NCBI RefSeq assembly: GCF_028281565.1 | Contig: NZ_JANQJQ010000041.1 | Location: forward strand, 1-64,000 | DNA length: 64,000 nucleotides | Reading direction: 5' to 3' | Source: Seonamhaeicola sp. | Lineage (GTDB): Bacteria; Bacteroidota; Bacteroidia; Flavobacteriales; Flavobacteriaceae | In this document: positions 18,656 to 27,756 of the stretch, piece by piece | Layout of the letters: each line of letters starts with the position of its first letter | Position numbering within the stretch: position 1 is the first letter of the stretch | Program-made: the position numbers and the translations under genes | The notes under the pieces: generated by a model | What the model was told of the DNA's origin: nothing | The model's database searches: none | What the model saw: only the letters and a program-made list of their open reading frames with translations

Positions 18656-20923
18656 ATGACATTTGACATCGATATGATAAAAGGGGTTTACGCGCGAATG
18701 AAAGCACGTGTAGATGCGGCCCGCGAAGTCGTTGGAAGACCACTGACACTTTCCGAAAAAATATTGTACAATCACCTTTGGGAGGGTATGCCCGCTCAGG
18801 CTTTCAAAAGAGGCAAAGACTATGTTGATTTTGCACCTGATAGAATTGCTTGTCAGGATGCCACAGCGCAAATGGCCTTATTGCAATTTATGCAGGCCGG
18901 AAAAAGTAAGGTTGCCGTTCCAACTACAGTGCATTGTGATCACTTGATCCAGGCAAAGGAAGGAGCCGCTATAGATTTAAAACGAGCAAATGATGTCAGC
19001 AGTGAAGTATTTAACTTTTTGGAGTCAGTGTCCAATAAATACGGTATAGGTTTCTGGAAACCGGGTGCAGGGATTATTCACCAGGTGGTATTGGAGAATT
19101 ATGCCTTTCCGGGAGGTATGATGATCGGTACGGATTCACATACGGTAAATGCAGGCGGATTAGGTATGTTAGCCATTGGGGTCGGAGGCGCCGATGCTGT
19201 TGATGTGATGGCCGGCATGGCCTGGGAACTGAAATTTCCAAAGCTCATTGGGGTGAAGTTAACCGGTAAACTGTCCGGGTGGACCGCACCTAAAGATGTC
19301 ATTTTAAAAGTAGCTGAGATTCTTACCGTAAAAGGAGGCACAGGAGCCATTGTAGAATATTTTGGGCCGGGCGCTTTAGCCATGTCCTGTACGGGAAAAG
19401 GTACCATTTGTAATATGGGTGCGGAGATAGGAGCAACCACATCTACCTTTGGGTATGATGAGTCTATGGACCGTTACTTAAGAGCTACCGATAGAGAAGG
19501 GGTGGCTGATGCCGCTAATGAAGTGGCCCCCTATTTAACTGCGGATGCTGAGGTATATGCCAATCCGGAGCAGTATTTCGATCAGGTTATTGAAATTAAT
19601 CTGTCTGAATTAGGCCCGTTACTAAACGGACCGTTTACCCCGGATCTATCTACGGAAGTAGGTTCAGACATGACAAAGCGCGCCACCGAAAACGATTGGC
19701 CATTACAAGTAGAGTGGGGGTTAATAGGGTCTTGTACCAACTCCTCTTACGAAGATCTGTCGCGTGCTTCATCTATAGCGCAACAGGCCTTAGATAAAAA
19801 TTTAAAAACCAAAGCCGAATTCGGAATCAATCCAGGTTCTGAACAGGTACGATACACTGCGGAACGCGATGGTATTTTAGAAGTATTCGAAAAACTGGAT
19901 GCCACTATATTCACCAACGCCTGCGGACCTTGTATCGGGCAGTGGGCCCGTTATTCTGACCCTAAGAATGCCCCAAAGAACAGTATTGTACACTCGTTTA
20001 ACAGAAACTTTGCGAAGCGGGCTGATGGCAACCCCAATACGCACGCCTTTGTAGCCTCTCCTGAGTTAACAGCGGCTATTGCTATTGCCGGACGTTTAGA
20101 CTTTAATCCGTTAACCGATAAGTTGATTAACGAAGACGGCGAAGAAGTGATGTTAGAGGAACCTACAGGATGGGAATTACCACCTAAAGGGTTCGATGTA
20201 AAGGACAATGGCTATTTAGAGCCCGTTGAAGATGGAAGCGGTGTAAACGTCGTTGTAAAAGACGATTCTGAACGTTTACAGTTACTAACTCCATTCGTTC
20301 CTATTGGTGATACCATTACAGGTGCTAAATTATTAATTAAAGCCTTTGGCAAATGTACCACGGACCATATTTCCATGGCAGGTCCCTGGTTACGTTTCAG
20401 GGGGCATCTGGATAATATTGCCAACAACACATTAATTGGTGCCGTAAACGCCTTTAACCAGAAGACAAACTTCGTTAAGAATCAATTGACAGGAGATTAT
20501 GGTGGTGTGCCGGATGTACAACGTGCTTATAAGGCTGCAGGTATTAAAACCGTTGTTGTTGGTGATCATAACTATGGAGAAGGGTCTTCCAGAGAGCATG
20601 CGGCTATGCAACCGCGTCATTTGGGAGTTGCGGCGGTGATTGTAAAATCCTTTGCACGTATCCACGAAACAAACCTTAAAAAGCAAGGCATGTTAGGATT
20701 AACCTTTGCTAACGAAAGTGATTATGACCTGATTCAGGAAGACGATACGTTCAACTTCTTAGATCTAAATGAGTTTGCACCTGGAAAACAACTAACGGTT
20801 GAGATAGTTCATGCTGATGGCAGTAAGGATACCATTAAATTAAACCACACGTATAATGATTCTCAAATTGAGTGGTTTAAAGAAGGGTCTGCCTTAAACT
20901 TAATTAAAAAGCAAAATGCTTAA
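18656..20923 (+). CDS. aconitate hydratase, mitochondrial/AcnA-like type
   Basis: A second aconitase of 755 residues, resembling the mitochondrial enzyme and not AcnB. It has the substrate and cluster motifs [11 protein letters not shown] (Fe-S cysteine) and [10 protein letters not shown] (CxxC giving the other two cluster cysteines), and the swivel-domain stretch [18 protein letters not shown]. It catalyses citrate-isocitrate interconversion in the TCA cycle. ATG at 18656 gives [12 protein letters not shown], a typical start for this type. The upstream region has a near-consensus TAATTTCG, and two hairpins follow the gene. Confidence 0.95.
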   Translation: MTFDIDMIKGVYARMKARVDAAREVVGRPLTLSEKILYNHLWEGMPAQAFKRGKDYVDFAPDRIACQDATAQMALLQFMQAGKSKVAVPTTVHCDHLIQAKEGAAIDLKRANDVSSEVFNFLESVSNKYGIGFWKPGAGIIHQVVLENYAFPGGMMIGTDSHTVNAGGLGMLAIGVGGADAVDVMAGMAWELKFPKLIGVKLTGKLSGWTAPKDVILKVAEILTVKGGTGAIVEYFGPGALAMSCTGKGTICNMGAEIGATTSTFGYDESMDRYLRATDREGVADAANEVAPYLTADAEVYANPEQYFDQVIEINLSELGPLLNGPFTPDLSTEVGSDMTKRATENDWPLQVEWGLIGSCTNSSYEDLSRASSIAQQALDKNLKTKAEFGINPGSEQVRYTAERDGILEVFEKLDATIFTNACGPCIGQWARYSDPKNAPKNSIVHSFNRNFAKRADGNPNTHAFVASPELTAAIAIAGRLDFNPLTDKLINEDGEEVMLEEPTGWELPPKGFDVKDNGYLEPVEDGSGVNVVVKDDSERLQLLTPFVPIGDTITGAKLLIKAFGKCTTDHISMAGPWLRFRGHLDNIANNTLIGAVNAFNQKTNFVKNQLTGDYGGVPDVQRAYKAAGIKTVVVGDHNYGEGSSREHAAMQPRHLGVAAVIVKSFARIHETNLKKQGMLGLTFANESDYDLIQEDDTFNFLDLNEFAPGKQLTVEIVHADGSKDTIKLNHTYNDSQIEWFKEGSALNLIKKQNA

Positions 20924-20926
20924 TTT

Positions 20927-20957
20927 AACCTGCAAGGTTTTGAAAACCTTGTAGGTT
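20927..20957 (+). terminator. hairpin after the second aconitase
   Basis: AACCTGCAAGGTTT (20927-20940) is an inverted repeat of AAACCTTGTAGGTT with one mismatch and a very short loop. It starts three bases after the stop codon. No T-run follows, so it may stabilise the 3' end and not terminate. Confidence 0.45.
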
Positions 20958-20971
20958 TGACAATGAATAAA

Positions 20972-20999
20972 AAAATCCAACGTGAGAGCGTTGGATTTT
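20972..20999 (+). terminator. terminator, second aconitase
   Basis: A perfect 11-bp stem AAAATCCAACG / CGTTGGATTTT with a six-base loop TGAGAG. The A-run before and T-run within the stem make it symmetric, so it may act on both strands; it lies between convergent genes. Confidence 0.7.
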
Positions 21000-21017
21000 C
21001 ATGTTTAAATATTTTGT

Positions 21018-21052
21018 TTGTCATGCTGAATTTATTTCAGCATCTCATTAAC
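21018..21052. repeat. short dispersed repeat
   Basis: TGTCATGCTGAATTTATTTC followed by AGCATCTCATTAAC is a compact member of the repeat family at 18147. Its end reaches the stop codon of the YtxH gene. GATGCTGAAA and its complement form a small hairpin. Confidence 0.6.
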
Positions 21053-21368
21053 TCGTATGCTGATAAGTTTTATTCTTTTCCTTTAGAATAGCCAATTGCT
21101 TTTCTAAAAACGTAATGGCCTGCTCGGTTTTATAACTGGCTTTGGACCTGAAGTCTTTAAAATCTTCTTTAAATTTTTCCTTACCGGATTTGGCGGCTTT
21201 AGAAACATCCTCTTTTACCTCTTTAAAATCTTGGGTGATTTGGTCTTTTATGTCTTTACCTTCTTTTTTAAGCTTGTCTCTGGTGACCTTACCTTTTTCA
21301 GGGGCTAATAACACTCCTATACCGGCACCAACCAATACGCCTAACACTATGGCTCCTTTATGAATCAT
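21048..21368 (-). CDS. YtxH domain-containing protein
   Basis: A 106-residue protein with one N-terminal hydrophobic segment (residues 5-22, glycine-rich, ending LLAPEKGK), followed by a highly charged Lys/Glu/Asp amphipathic helix. This is the arrangement of YtxH/GvpP-like proteins, often stress-related and of unknown mechanism. It is a single gene between the aconitase terminator and the GldM-like gene. Confidence 0.8.
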   Translation of the reverse strand: MIHKGAIVLGVLVGAGIGVLLAPEKGKVTRDKLKKEGKDIKDQITQDFKEVKEDVSKAAKSGKEKFKEDFKDFRSKASYKTEQAITFLEKQLAILKEKNKTYQHTS

Positions 21369-21476
21369 TGCTTTTCCTTTTTAATATTGAACTCGTTTTA
21401 CTAAATAAGTAGTAAAACTCACTGATTTGTTACAAACAAATTCAGTGTCAGTTGATTAGAGCGGTTTTCAGTAGTT

Positions 21477-22139
21477 TCAACGTTTATCCATTAACTCTAT
21501 AAACATTGGAGGTGTAGCTTTTCCACAGGAAAAGGATGAAGAGTAATATTGGACATCAAAAATTAATATTTCTTGTCCAATGTTTAGTTTTTTGATTTTA
21601 GAAAAAACATCTTCAGAAATTAAATCTCCTTCTACTTGAATTACTTCTCGATGTCCTAATTTTATTTTGTACCCAGAAATATTAATACTATGATTAAACA
21701 TAAAGTCCTTTATATAGACCTCTAGTTTGGCACCTTTCAACTCTTCAAGAGTCATTTTTAGATTATTAGCTGAGTAGGCATTAATTCTTAATCTCGGTCT
21801 TGGGATGTCTTTGATTTCAAAATTAATGCTGTCTGAATTAACTATAGCTCCGTTAAGATATGATTTAGCAACTAACGTTTTTGTTTTAGACCTAGTAGTA
21901 GTACAATTAATATTGTATTGCCCCAATAAATCTTTCTTTAAAAGTGCACTTTCCGTCTCGTATAATTGAATACTATCGGCTTTTGGAACATCAATTCTGA
22001 CTTTATTGTAAATTCCCCGATATAGTATTTTTGGAGATTTCACAAACTCTACTAAAGGGATGAAGTCCTTGTTTCCTTGACTAAACATGTTTGAGGAAAC
22101 ATATAATAAAGCTAATGATAAAATAATTTTTTTCATCAT
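21477..22139 (-). CDS. secreted protein resembling the GldM C-terminal domains
   Basis: A 220-residue protein with a signal peptide (cleavage after about residue 20, MFSQ). The rest resembles the two C-terminal periplasmic domains of GldM/PorM: KILYRGIYNKVRIDVP, then IKDIPRPRLRI, then a segment with ELKGAKLEVYIKDF and ending in KLNIGQEILIFDVQ. The transmembrane and first periplasmic parts of GldM (about 510 residues) are missing. GldM forms the T9SS/gliding motor with GldL; none of its partners is adjacent. It may be an orphan domain protein of unknown role. Confidence 0.6.
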   Translation of the reverse strand: MMKKIILSLALLYVSSNMFSQGNKDFIPLVEFVKSPKILYRGIYNKVRIDVPKADSIQLYETESALLKKDLLGQYNINCTTTRSKTKTLVAKSYLNGAIVNSDSINFEIKDIPRPRLRINAYSANNLKMTLEELKGAKLEVYIKDFMFNHSINISGYKIKLGHREVIQVEGDLISEDVFSKIKKLNIGQEILIFDVQYYSSSFSCGKATPPMFIELMDKR

Positions 22140-22226
22140 TGAGGTTATAAAAAAATGAACGGATTTGTATGTTCTTTATTGTATGCTCAATTCAGCAAAA
22201 ACACTACTTTTACAAAAACTTCAAAA

Positions 22227-23000
22227 ATGAACTCCAGACAAGACCAGCTTAAAGCCTTTGATAGATTGTTAACCATTATGGACGAGTTACGTGAGCAATG
22301 CCCGTGGGACAAAAAACAGACTATGGAAACTTTGCGTCACTTAACCATTGAAGAAACCTATGAATTAGGCGATGCCATTTTAGATAATGATCTGGATGAG
22401 GTTAAAAAGGAGTTGGGAGACCTGTTGTTACATATCACATTTTACGCTAAAATAGGCAGTGAGACCAACGATTTTGACATGGCCGATGTCTGTAATGAAA
22501 TCTGTGAAAAGCTCATTAACAGGCATCCGCATATTTATAGTGATGTAAAAGTTAATGATGAAGAAGATGTCAAACGCAACTGGGAAAATTTAAAGTTAAA
22601 AGAAGGCAAAAAAAGCGTATTAGAAGGGGTTCCCAGAAGTTTACCGGCTTTGGTAAAAGCTAACAGGATCCAGGAAAAAGTGGCGGGTGTTGGGTTTGAC
22701 TGGGAACAACCCGAACAGGTTTGGGAAAAGTTACAGGAAGAACTCTCGGAATTTCAGCATGAAGTAAAAATGGGCAATCAGGAAGCCATGGAAAATGAAT
22801 TTGGAGATGTTATGTTCTCTATGGTGAATTACGCCCGCTTTTTAAATATAAACCCGGAGAACGCTTTAGAGCGCACCAATAAAAAATTCTCTAAACGCTT
22901 TCAGTATTTAGAGTCCAAAGCCAAAGCTCTAAACAAAAACTTAAAAGACATGACACTTGCTGAAATGGATGTGTTTTGGGAAGAAGCCAAAAAGCTTTAA
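22227..23000 (+). CDS. mazG: nucleoside triphosphate pyrophosphohydrolase
   Basis: MazG hydrolyses NTPs and dNTPs to the monophosphates and can lower (p)ppGpp stress signals in some bacteria. The 257-residue protein has the tandem MazG fold with LREQCPWDKKQTMETLRHL at the start and Mg-binding acidic motifs EETYELGDAI and EVKKELGDLL in the first half, and ENEFGDVMFSM in the second. The frame is open to 22155, but ATG 22227 (MNSRQDQLKAFDRLL) matches family starts. It is divergent from the GldM-like gene. Confidence 0.93.
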   Translation: MNSRQDQLKAFDRLLTIMDELREQCPWDKKQTMETLRHLTIEETYELGDAILDNDLDEVKKELGDLLLHITFYAKIGSETNDFDMADVCNEICEKLINRHPHIYSDVKVNDEEDVKRNWENLKLKEGKKSVLEGVPRSLPALVKANRIQEKVAGVGFDWEQPEQVWEKLQEELSEFQHEVKMGNQEAMENEFGDVMFSMVNYARFLNINPENALERTNKKFSKRFQYLESKAKALNKNLKDMTLAEMDVFWEEAKKL

Positions 23001-23373
23001 TTTGTCATTCTGAACGCAGTGAAGAATCTCTTAACGTTCATTTTGTCTTGATACAAAACCCTTCGACAACGCTCAGGATAAACCCAGCCAAAAAATCAAG
23101 AGTATTTAAAGGAAATTTTATCGATTATCATCGATAAACCACTGCTAAATCTTCATTTCATGCTTATTACTTCATAATGCACTTCCATTCGATTTACAGT
23201 TATTTCTGAAAATACTAGTTCTATACCATCCGGATTTTCTTGTAGGTCGGAATAAAAGAACATTGTCATTCTGACACTGAGTTTGTCGAAGTGGAAGAAT
23301 CTCTTGTATTTAGGTATTAATTTAAAGAGATTCTTCTCTCCATTGCATTCCGTTCAGAATGACAAATGAGTGT
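23001..23373. repeat. repeat-filled gap with a large imperfect palindrome
   Basis: No gene is visible in these 373 bases. TGTCATTCTGAACGCAGTGA at about 23002 and AACCCTTCGACAACGCTCAG near 23058 belong to the dispersed repeat family. The right part (23264-23364) is one imperfect palindrome: TGTCATTCTGA at its left end and TCAGAATGACA at its right end, with inner arms AGAATCTCTT and AAAGAGATTCTT around an AT-rich loop. It ends beside the DUF349 stop codon. Confidence 0.75.
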
Positions 23374-25848
23374 TTAGTAAAACTCCTTAATTTTTTGAAG
23401 CTTGGATTTCCAAAGTTTTAAAGACTCTTCATGTGCTCTGATATTATTACGAACTTCTTTTACCAACGGATTATCATCCTCAACATTGGTAAAAAACTGT
23501 AAGTTGTTTTCAAGCTGATTGATCTTACTTTTAACTTCGTCAATCTTTTTACGGATAAAAGACCGTTCATTATCCAGGTTTTTAGAATCTTCCGAAGCAT
23601 TGATACTATCCAGTTTATTTTCAAACTTGATCATCTCTACCTCATTTTTATCCATTTCCAAACCGGATAGTAACTCGTCAACGGTTTTCTGGAATTTCCC
23701 TTCAATATAGCGTTTATCATTAGGCACTCTTCCTATAGATTGCCATTTTGTTATCTGGTCTTTTATAGTTTGAATGTTTTCTTCTTTATCCCCTTCTAAT
23801 TTAAGGTCTTTTAAAGCATTCAGAAGTTCGCTCTTTTTACTAAAAGCCTCAAGAGTTTCTTTGTTTGCAGCATTTCTGGTAGCATGCAACCTGTCAAAAT
23901 AATGATTACAGGCGGTTTTAAATTGCTTCCAGATCCTGTCGCTGTCTTTTCTGGGGACATGACCGATCTTTTTCCAATCACTTTGGATTTTCTTCATCAA
24001 GGGGGTTACGGTATCGTAATCCTCACTGTCCTTATTGTCTTCAGCTATTTTAATTAACTCCAGTTTTTTCTGAAGATTGGTGTATTGTTCTTTCTTCAGA
24101 TCTTTATAAAAGGCATTCTTTTTTCTGTTGAACGTTCTAACAGATTCCTTGAATTTGGCCCAGGTACTTTCGTTTACTTTAATAGGCACTTTTCCGGCAT
24201 TAAAGAAATCGTTTCTTAAGCTTTCAATTTCCTTGATTCTCTTTTGCCAGGCATTATGGGTATTACTGCCTTCCTGGGCAGTTATGGCCTCTATATTAGC
24301 AATTATTTCAAGCTTTTTCTCCAGGTTCTTTTCGTAGACCTTGTCTATTTCCTTAAAGTAAACCTGGCGTTTATCGTTAATTATTTTGGTAGCTGCTTTA
24401 AATTGTTCCCAGATCACTTCTCGGTGCTCTTTTCCAACGGGTCCGAGCTCTTCCTTCCACATTTTGTGCAATTCCTGTAACTCTCTAAAAGCACGCAGTA
24501 CATTGTCGTCTTTGGCTAGTTCCTCGGCACGCGCAATAATCTTTTGCTTCTTTTCCAGATTGTGTTTAAAATCCAGATCCCGCAAGTCTCTGTTTAAATG
24601 CAGAAAATCGTAAAACATCTCTACATGATGGTGGTAGCTGTTCCAGGCATTATTGTACTTATCCCTGGGAATAGGGCCGGTAGTTCGCCAGCGTTCCTGA
24701 AGTTCTTTAAAATGTTTATAGGTGGTATTGATGTTTTCCTCAACATTTATTAAGCCTTTTAACTCTTCAATAATTTCAAGTTTTTGGGCTAAATTCTCCT
24801 TGAGGTTTTTTTCAATATTCTGGTAATGCTCGTTAAGCTTTTTTCTATAATCCCTGTAAGCTTCTTTATAACGTTTTTGAACAGGCGAGGAATAGTAGAA
24901 ATCTATTTCATGACCGCCCTCATTAATAAATTCTTCCTTTTTTTCGTCTATTAAAGCCTGGAATTTAGATTTAAAAACGCCATTGATCTTATCTACATGG
25001 GATCTGATGGCCTGAACTTTTTCATTCTTTAAAAGCTTTTCCAACTCAATGGCTAAAGCTTCTAACGACATAGATTCATAATCTTTTATCTGAATGGTGT
25101 GACGCTCTTTATTGCCTTCGTCTTCGGCATCTTCGGCATTGGATTCTTCTATTTCATTGATAACTTCTTCGTCTGATTCTTTGGTAGACTCAACAGCTTC
25201 TTTCTGCTCAATAGGTTCCGTATTCGCTTCCTCAACAGATTCACTAGCTGAAACTTCTACTTTGGTAGCGGTGTCTTCTTCTTCTGATTCTTTGGTTGAC
25301 TCAACAGCTTCTGTCTGCTCAATAGGTTCCGTACTCACTTCCTCAACAGATTCACTAGCTGAAACTTCTACTTCGACAGGGGTGTCTTCATCGTCTGATT
25401 CTTTGGTTGGCTCAGCAGCTTCTTCCTGCTCAATAGGTTCCGTGCTTGCTTCCTCAACAGGTTCACTGGCTGAAACTTCTACTTCGGTAGAGGTGTCTTC
25501 TTCTTCTGATTCTTTGGTAGACTCAACAGTTTCTTTCTGCTCAATAGGTTCCGTACTCGCTTCCTCAACAGCTTCACTGGCTGAAACTTCTATTTCAGTA
25601 GAGGTGTCTTCTTCGTCTGATTCTTTGGTTGACTCAACAGCTTCTTTCTGCTCAATAGGTTGCTCACTCGCTTCCTCAACAGATTCACTGGCTGAAACTT
25701 CTACTTCAGTAGAGGTGTCTTCAACGCCTTGCTTTTCAACAGGTTCTAACGCGTCGTTGTCAGCTGAATCTTTGGTTTCGGGCGTATTAGCATCTAAATT
25801 ATTCTTGTCAACTTCTTCTGCATTTTGCAGGTTCTTAATATCAGACAT
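23374..25848 (-). CDS. DUF349 domain protein with acidic tandem repeats
   Basis: An 824-residue cytoplasmic-looking protein. Residues 1-47 are an acidic leader; 48-231 are five tandem repeats of about 37 residues, each like EVEVSASESVEEASTEPIEQ plus KEAVESTKES. From about 245 the protein is helical with several DUF349 repeats marked by W-K/R motifs such as WRTTGPIPRDKYN and WKKIGHVPRKDSDRIW, and it ends in coiled coil. DUF349 proteins are widespread in Bacteroidota with no settled function. The acidic repeats are near-identical in DNA and probably vary in number between strains. A good promoter lies at 25889-25920. Confidence 0.88.
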   Translation of the reverse strand: MSDIKNLQNAEEVDKNNLDANTPETKDSADNDALEPVEKQGVEDTSTEVEVSASESVEEASEQPIEQKEAVESTKESDEEDTSTEIEVSASEAVEEASTEPIEQKETVESTKESEEEDTSTEVEVSASEPVEEASTEPIEQEEAAEPTKESDDEDTPVEVEVSASESVEEVSTEPIEQTEAVESTKESEEEDTATKVEVSASESVEEANTEPIEQKEAVESTKESDEEVINEIEESNAEDAEDEGNKERHTIQIKDYESMSLEALAIELEKLLKNEKVQAIRSHVDKINGVFKSKFQALIDEKKEEFINEGGHEIDFYYSSPVQKRYKEAYRDYRKKLNEHYQNIEKNLKENLAQKLEIIEELKGLINVEENINTTYKHFKELQERWRTTGPIPRDKYNNAWNSYHHHVEMFYDFLHLNRDLRDLDFKHNLEKKQKIIARAEELAKDDNVLRAFRELQELHKMWKEELGPVGKEHREVIWEQFKAATKIINDKRQVYFKEIDKVYEKNLEKKLEIIANIEAITAQEGSNTHNAWQKRIKEIESLRNDFFNAGKVPIKVNESTWAKFKESVRTFNRKKNAFYKDLKKEQYTNLQKKLELIKIAEDNKDSEDYDTVTPLMKKIQSDWKKIGHVPRKDSDRIWKQFKTACNHYFDRLHATRNAANKETLEAFSKKSELLNALKDLKLEGDKEENIQTIKDQITKWQSIGRVPNDKRYIEGKFQKTVDELLSGLEMDKNEVEMIKFENKLDSINASEDSKNLDNERSFIRKKIDEVKSKINQLENNLQFFTNVEDDNPLVKEVRNNIRAHEESLKLWKSKLQKIKEFY
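25156..25707 (-). repeat. five tandem 111-bp repeats inside the DUF349 gene
   Basis: Four complete 37-codon units and a 36-codon fifth one lie end to end, all in frame, so gain or loss of units would keep the gene open. Units differ by point changes (for example EIEVSASEAV, EVEVSASEPV, KVEVSASESV). Confidence 0.9.
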
Positions 25849-25888
25849 TTTAAAAAATGTTAAGGTTCAAAAAAATTGCTTTAGTCTT

Positions 25889-25920
25889 TAAAGATACTAA
25901 CAACTAAATATATTTACAAA
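25889..25920 (-). promoter_or_regulatory. promoter of the DUF349 gene
   Basis: On the minus strand TTTG (25920-25917), a 20-base spacer and TATCTTTA (25896-25889, one mismatch from TAnnTTTG) match the Bacteroidota promoter. The start codon is about 40 bases downstream. Confidence 0.55.
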
Positions 25921-26002
25921 GAATAGGTTGTGGTTTTAACGTTTAAGTAAGATTTTTTACCCGTTCTATGGTATTTGGGCCTTTGAAATACGGATCAGGC
26001 TA

Positions 26003-26740
26003 CTATAAATCCCAGATAGACCAGGCTTTTTCTGCTTGTAACTCCAACATTTTCAGTCCGTTAATGGTAGTGGCGCCATATTGCTTCCCTTGTTTTAGGA
26101 ATTTAGTTACTTCGGGATTGTAGATCAGGTCGAATAAAATGTGTTTATCCGTAATGCCATTATAAGGAATATCAGGGCATGCTTCAACATTTGGAAAGGT
26201 TCCGAGTGGTGTACAATTGATAATCACCGGGGTTTTTTCAATATCGGCCTCAGTAAGCGTGTCATAGGTAAATGCAATGCCTTCGGATTGTTTTCTGGAT
26301 ACGTATTGATATGCTATCCCTAACTTTTTTAAACTGTAGGCGATGGCTTTACTGGCGCCGCCTGTACCCAGTATCAACGCTTTTTTGTGATGTGCTTTCA
26401 GGTGGGGCTCAATAGATTTTTTAAATCCGTAACAGTCGGTATTATAACCCACCAATTTGCCTTTTTTTGTTATTCTAATGGTGTTTACGGCACCAATGTC
26501 GGCTGCTTTTTTGTTTATTTTGTCAAGATAGGGCATTACTACTTCTTTATAAGGAATAGTAACGTTCATGCCTTTCAGGCCTTTGGTGTTTTTAACAATG
26601 GAAGGAAATAAATCAATAGATTCAATATCGAAATTCTCATAGGAGGTATCTGTTATCTGCTCGTTTTCAAATTTAGCCTTAAAATAAGTCCTTGAAAACG
26701 AATACGAAATGTTCTTTCCTAAAAGCCCTAATTTGTTCAT
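26003..26740 (-). CDS. aroE: shikimate dehydrogenase
   Basis: AroE reduces 3-dehydroshikimate to shikimate with NADPH in aromatic amino acid synthesis. The 245-residue protein begins MNKLGLLGKNISYSFSRTYF, the substrate-binding start (with the serine-rich SYS), then KGMNVTIPYKE (catalytic Lys), and the nucleotide-binding LGTGGASKAI. Although the frame extends to 26773, the ATG at 26740 forms a TAATG overlap with the stop of the preceding DUF368 gene, and family starts agree. It ends a coupled run of genes. Confidence 0.94.
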   Translation of the reverse strand: MNKLGLLGKNISYSFSRTYFKAKFENEQITDTSYENFDIESIDLFPSIVKNTKGLKGMNVTIPYKEVVMPYLDKINKKAADIGAVNTIRITKKGKLVGYNTDCYGFKKSIEPHLKAHHKKALILGTGGASKAIAYSLKKLGIAYQYVSRKQSEGIAFTYDTLTEADIEKTPVIINCTPLGTFPNVEACPDIPYNGITDKHILFDLIYNPEVTKFLKQGKQYGATTINGLKMLELQAEKAWSIWDL

Positions 26741-27756
26741 TACTTTATTTTTCTGGTTTTTTGTCCGTACCATTCTAATGCCAAAACTATCAGTATGCCT
26801 ACAATAATGAAGCCAATAGCCAAAAAGGTATCACCATCTAATTTTGGCAGGAATCTCTGGTAATTTTCAATGATTTTTTCTCCGCTGGAATCCAGGATAA
26901 AAGAGCCGTCCGTGTTAGTTTGATACAAGGTTCTTTTCCAGGGCCAAACCACCCCTAGAGACCCTATTATGAAGCCCATTAACAGGGAAAGCGTGATAGT
27001 TCTGTAGTGTTTTAAAACGTAATTTAATATATGTGAAAACGTTACTAGTCCAGCCACGGAACCTATAGTGAAAATGCTTAACACTTGTAGCATTCTTACC
27101 CTTTCGGCATTATCTAAAAATGAAAAATCACCCGTAAATACATCAAATATAGTATCGTAAAGGGCGTTTACGGAATCAACCAACAGCAACACATAATTTC
27201 CCATTAGGATCAGGATGAACGAGCCGGAAAATCCAGGGAGTGTCATACCCGAAACACTGATCATGCCGCAGAAAAAAACAAAAAATAAATTGTCGTTCTC
27301 TCTTGCAGGATCTAAAAAACTGATACTGATGCCTATAATAATACCAATAGAGAGGGAAACAAATGCCTTGGGGCACCAACCTTCAAAATCTTTACTAATG
27401 TAATAAATGGAGCCCATGATCATACCAAAGAAAACACTCCAGACATATAATTCGTAGTGTATAATAAGATAATCTAATAACTTGGACACGCTAAAATAAC
27501 TAATGATCATCCCGAAAAAGAGAAGTCCGATAAAACGTCCATTTATATATCTGAAGAAGCTTTGAAAACGTCCGTTGATCAGAAGCTTAAAAGCTTTGCC
27601 ATTAAACTTTTGAAGCGAATAAATAAATTCTTCATAAAAACCGGCTACAAAAGCCACCACACCTCCAGAAACTCCCGGCACTTTGTTTGCAGCCCCCATG
27701 CCTAATCCTTTTAGAACTAGAAAAACCCTGTCTTTGAATGTTCTGGTACTTTGCAT
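26740..27756 (-). CDS. DUF368 membrane protein, second copy
   Basis: A 338-residue polytopic protein with about eight to ten transmembrane helices. It carries the two inverted family signatures: GMGAANKVPGVSGGVVAFVAG near the N-terminus and GMTLPGFSGSFILILMG in the middle. DUF368 proteins were reported as undecaprenyl-phosphate translocases (PopT) that return the lipid carrier to the inner leaflet; assignment here is by family. The start overlaps the stop of the other DUF368 gene (TAATG), and its own stop overlaps the aroE start in the same way. Identity to the neighbour appears moderate, so the duplication is old. Confidence 0.88.
   Translation of the reverse strand: MQSTRTFKDRVFLVLKGLGMGAANKVPGVSGGVVAFVAGFYEEFIYSLQKFNGKAFKLLINGRFQSFFRYINGRFIGLLFFGMIISYFSVSKLLDYLIIHYELYVWSVFFGMIMGSIYYISKDFEGWCPKAFVSLSIGIIIGISISFLDPARENDNLFFVFFCGMISVSGMTLPGFSGSFILILMGNYVLLLVDSVNALYDTIFDVFTGDFSFLDNAERVRMLQVLSIFTIGSVAGLVTFSHILNYVLKHYRTITLSLLMGFIIGSLGVVWPWKRTLYQTNTDGSFILDSSGEKIIENYQRFLPKLDGDTFLAIGFIIVGILIVLALEWYGQKTRKIK

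Noticed and set aside
25112-25891. A 259-codon reading frame on the plus strand, Ser/Thr/Val-rich
   Set aside because: It is the antisense of the acidic tandem repeats in the DUF349 gene; repetitive GAA/TCT-type codons keep the reverse frame open.
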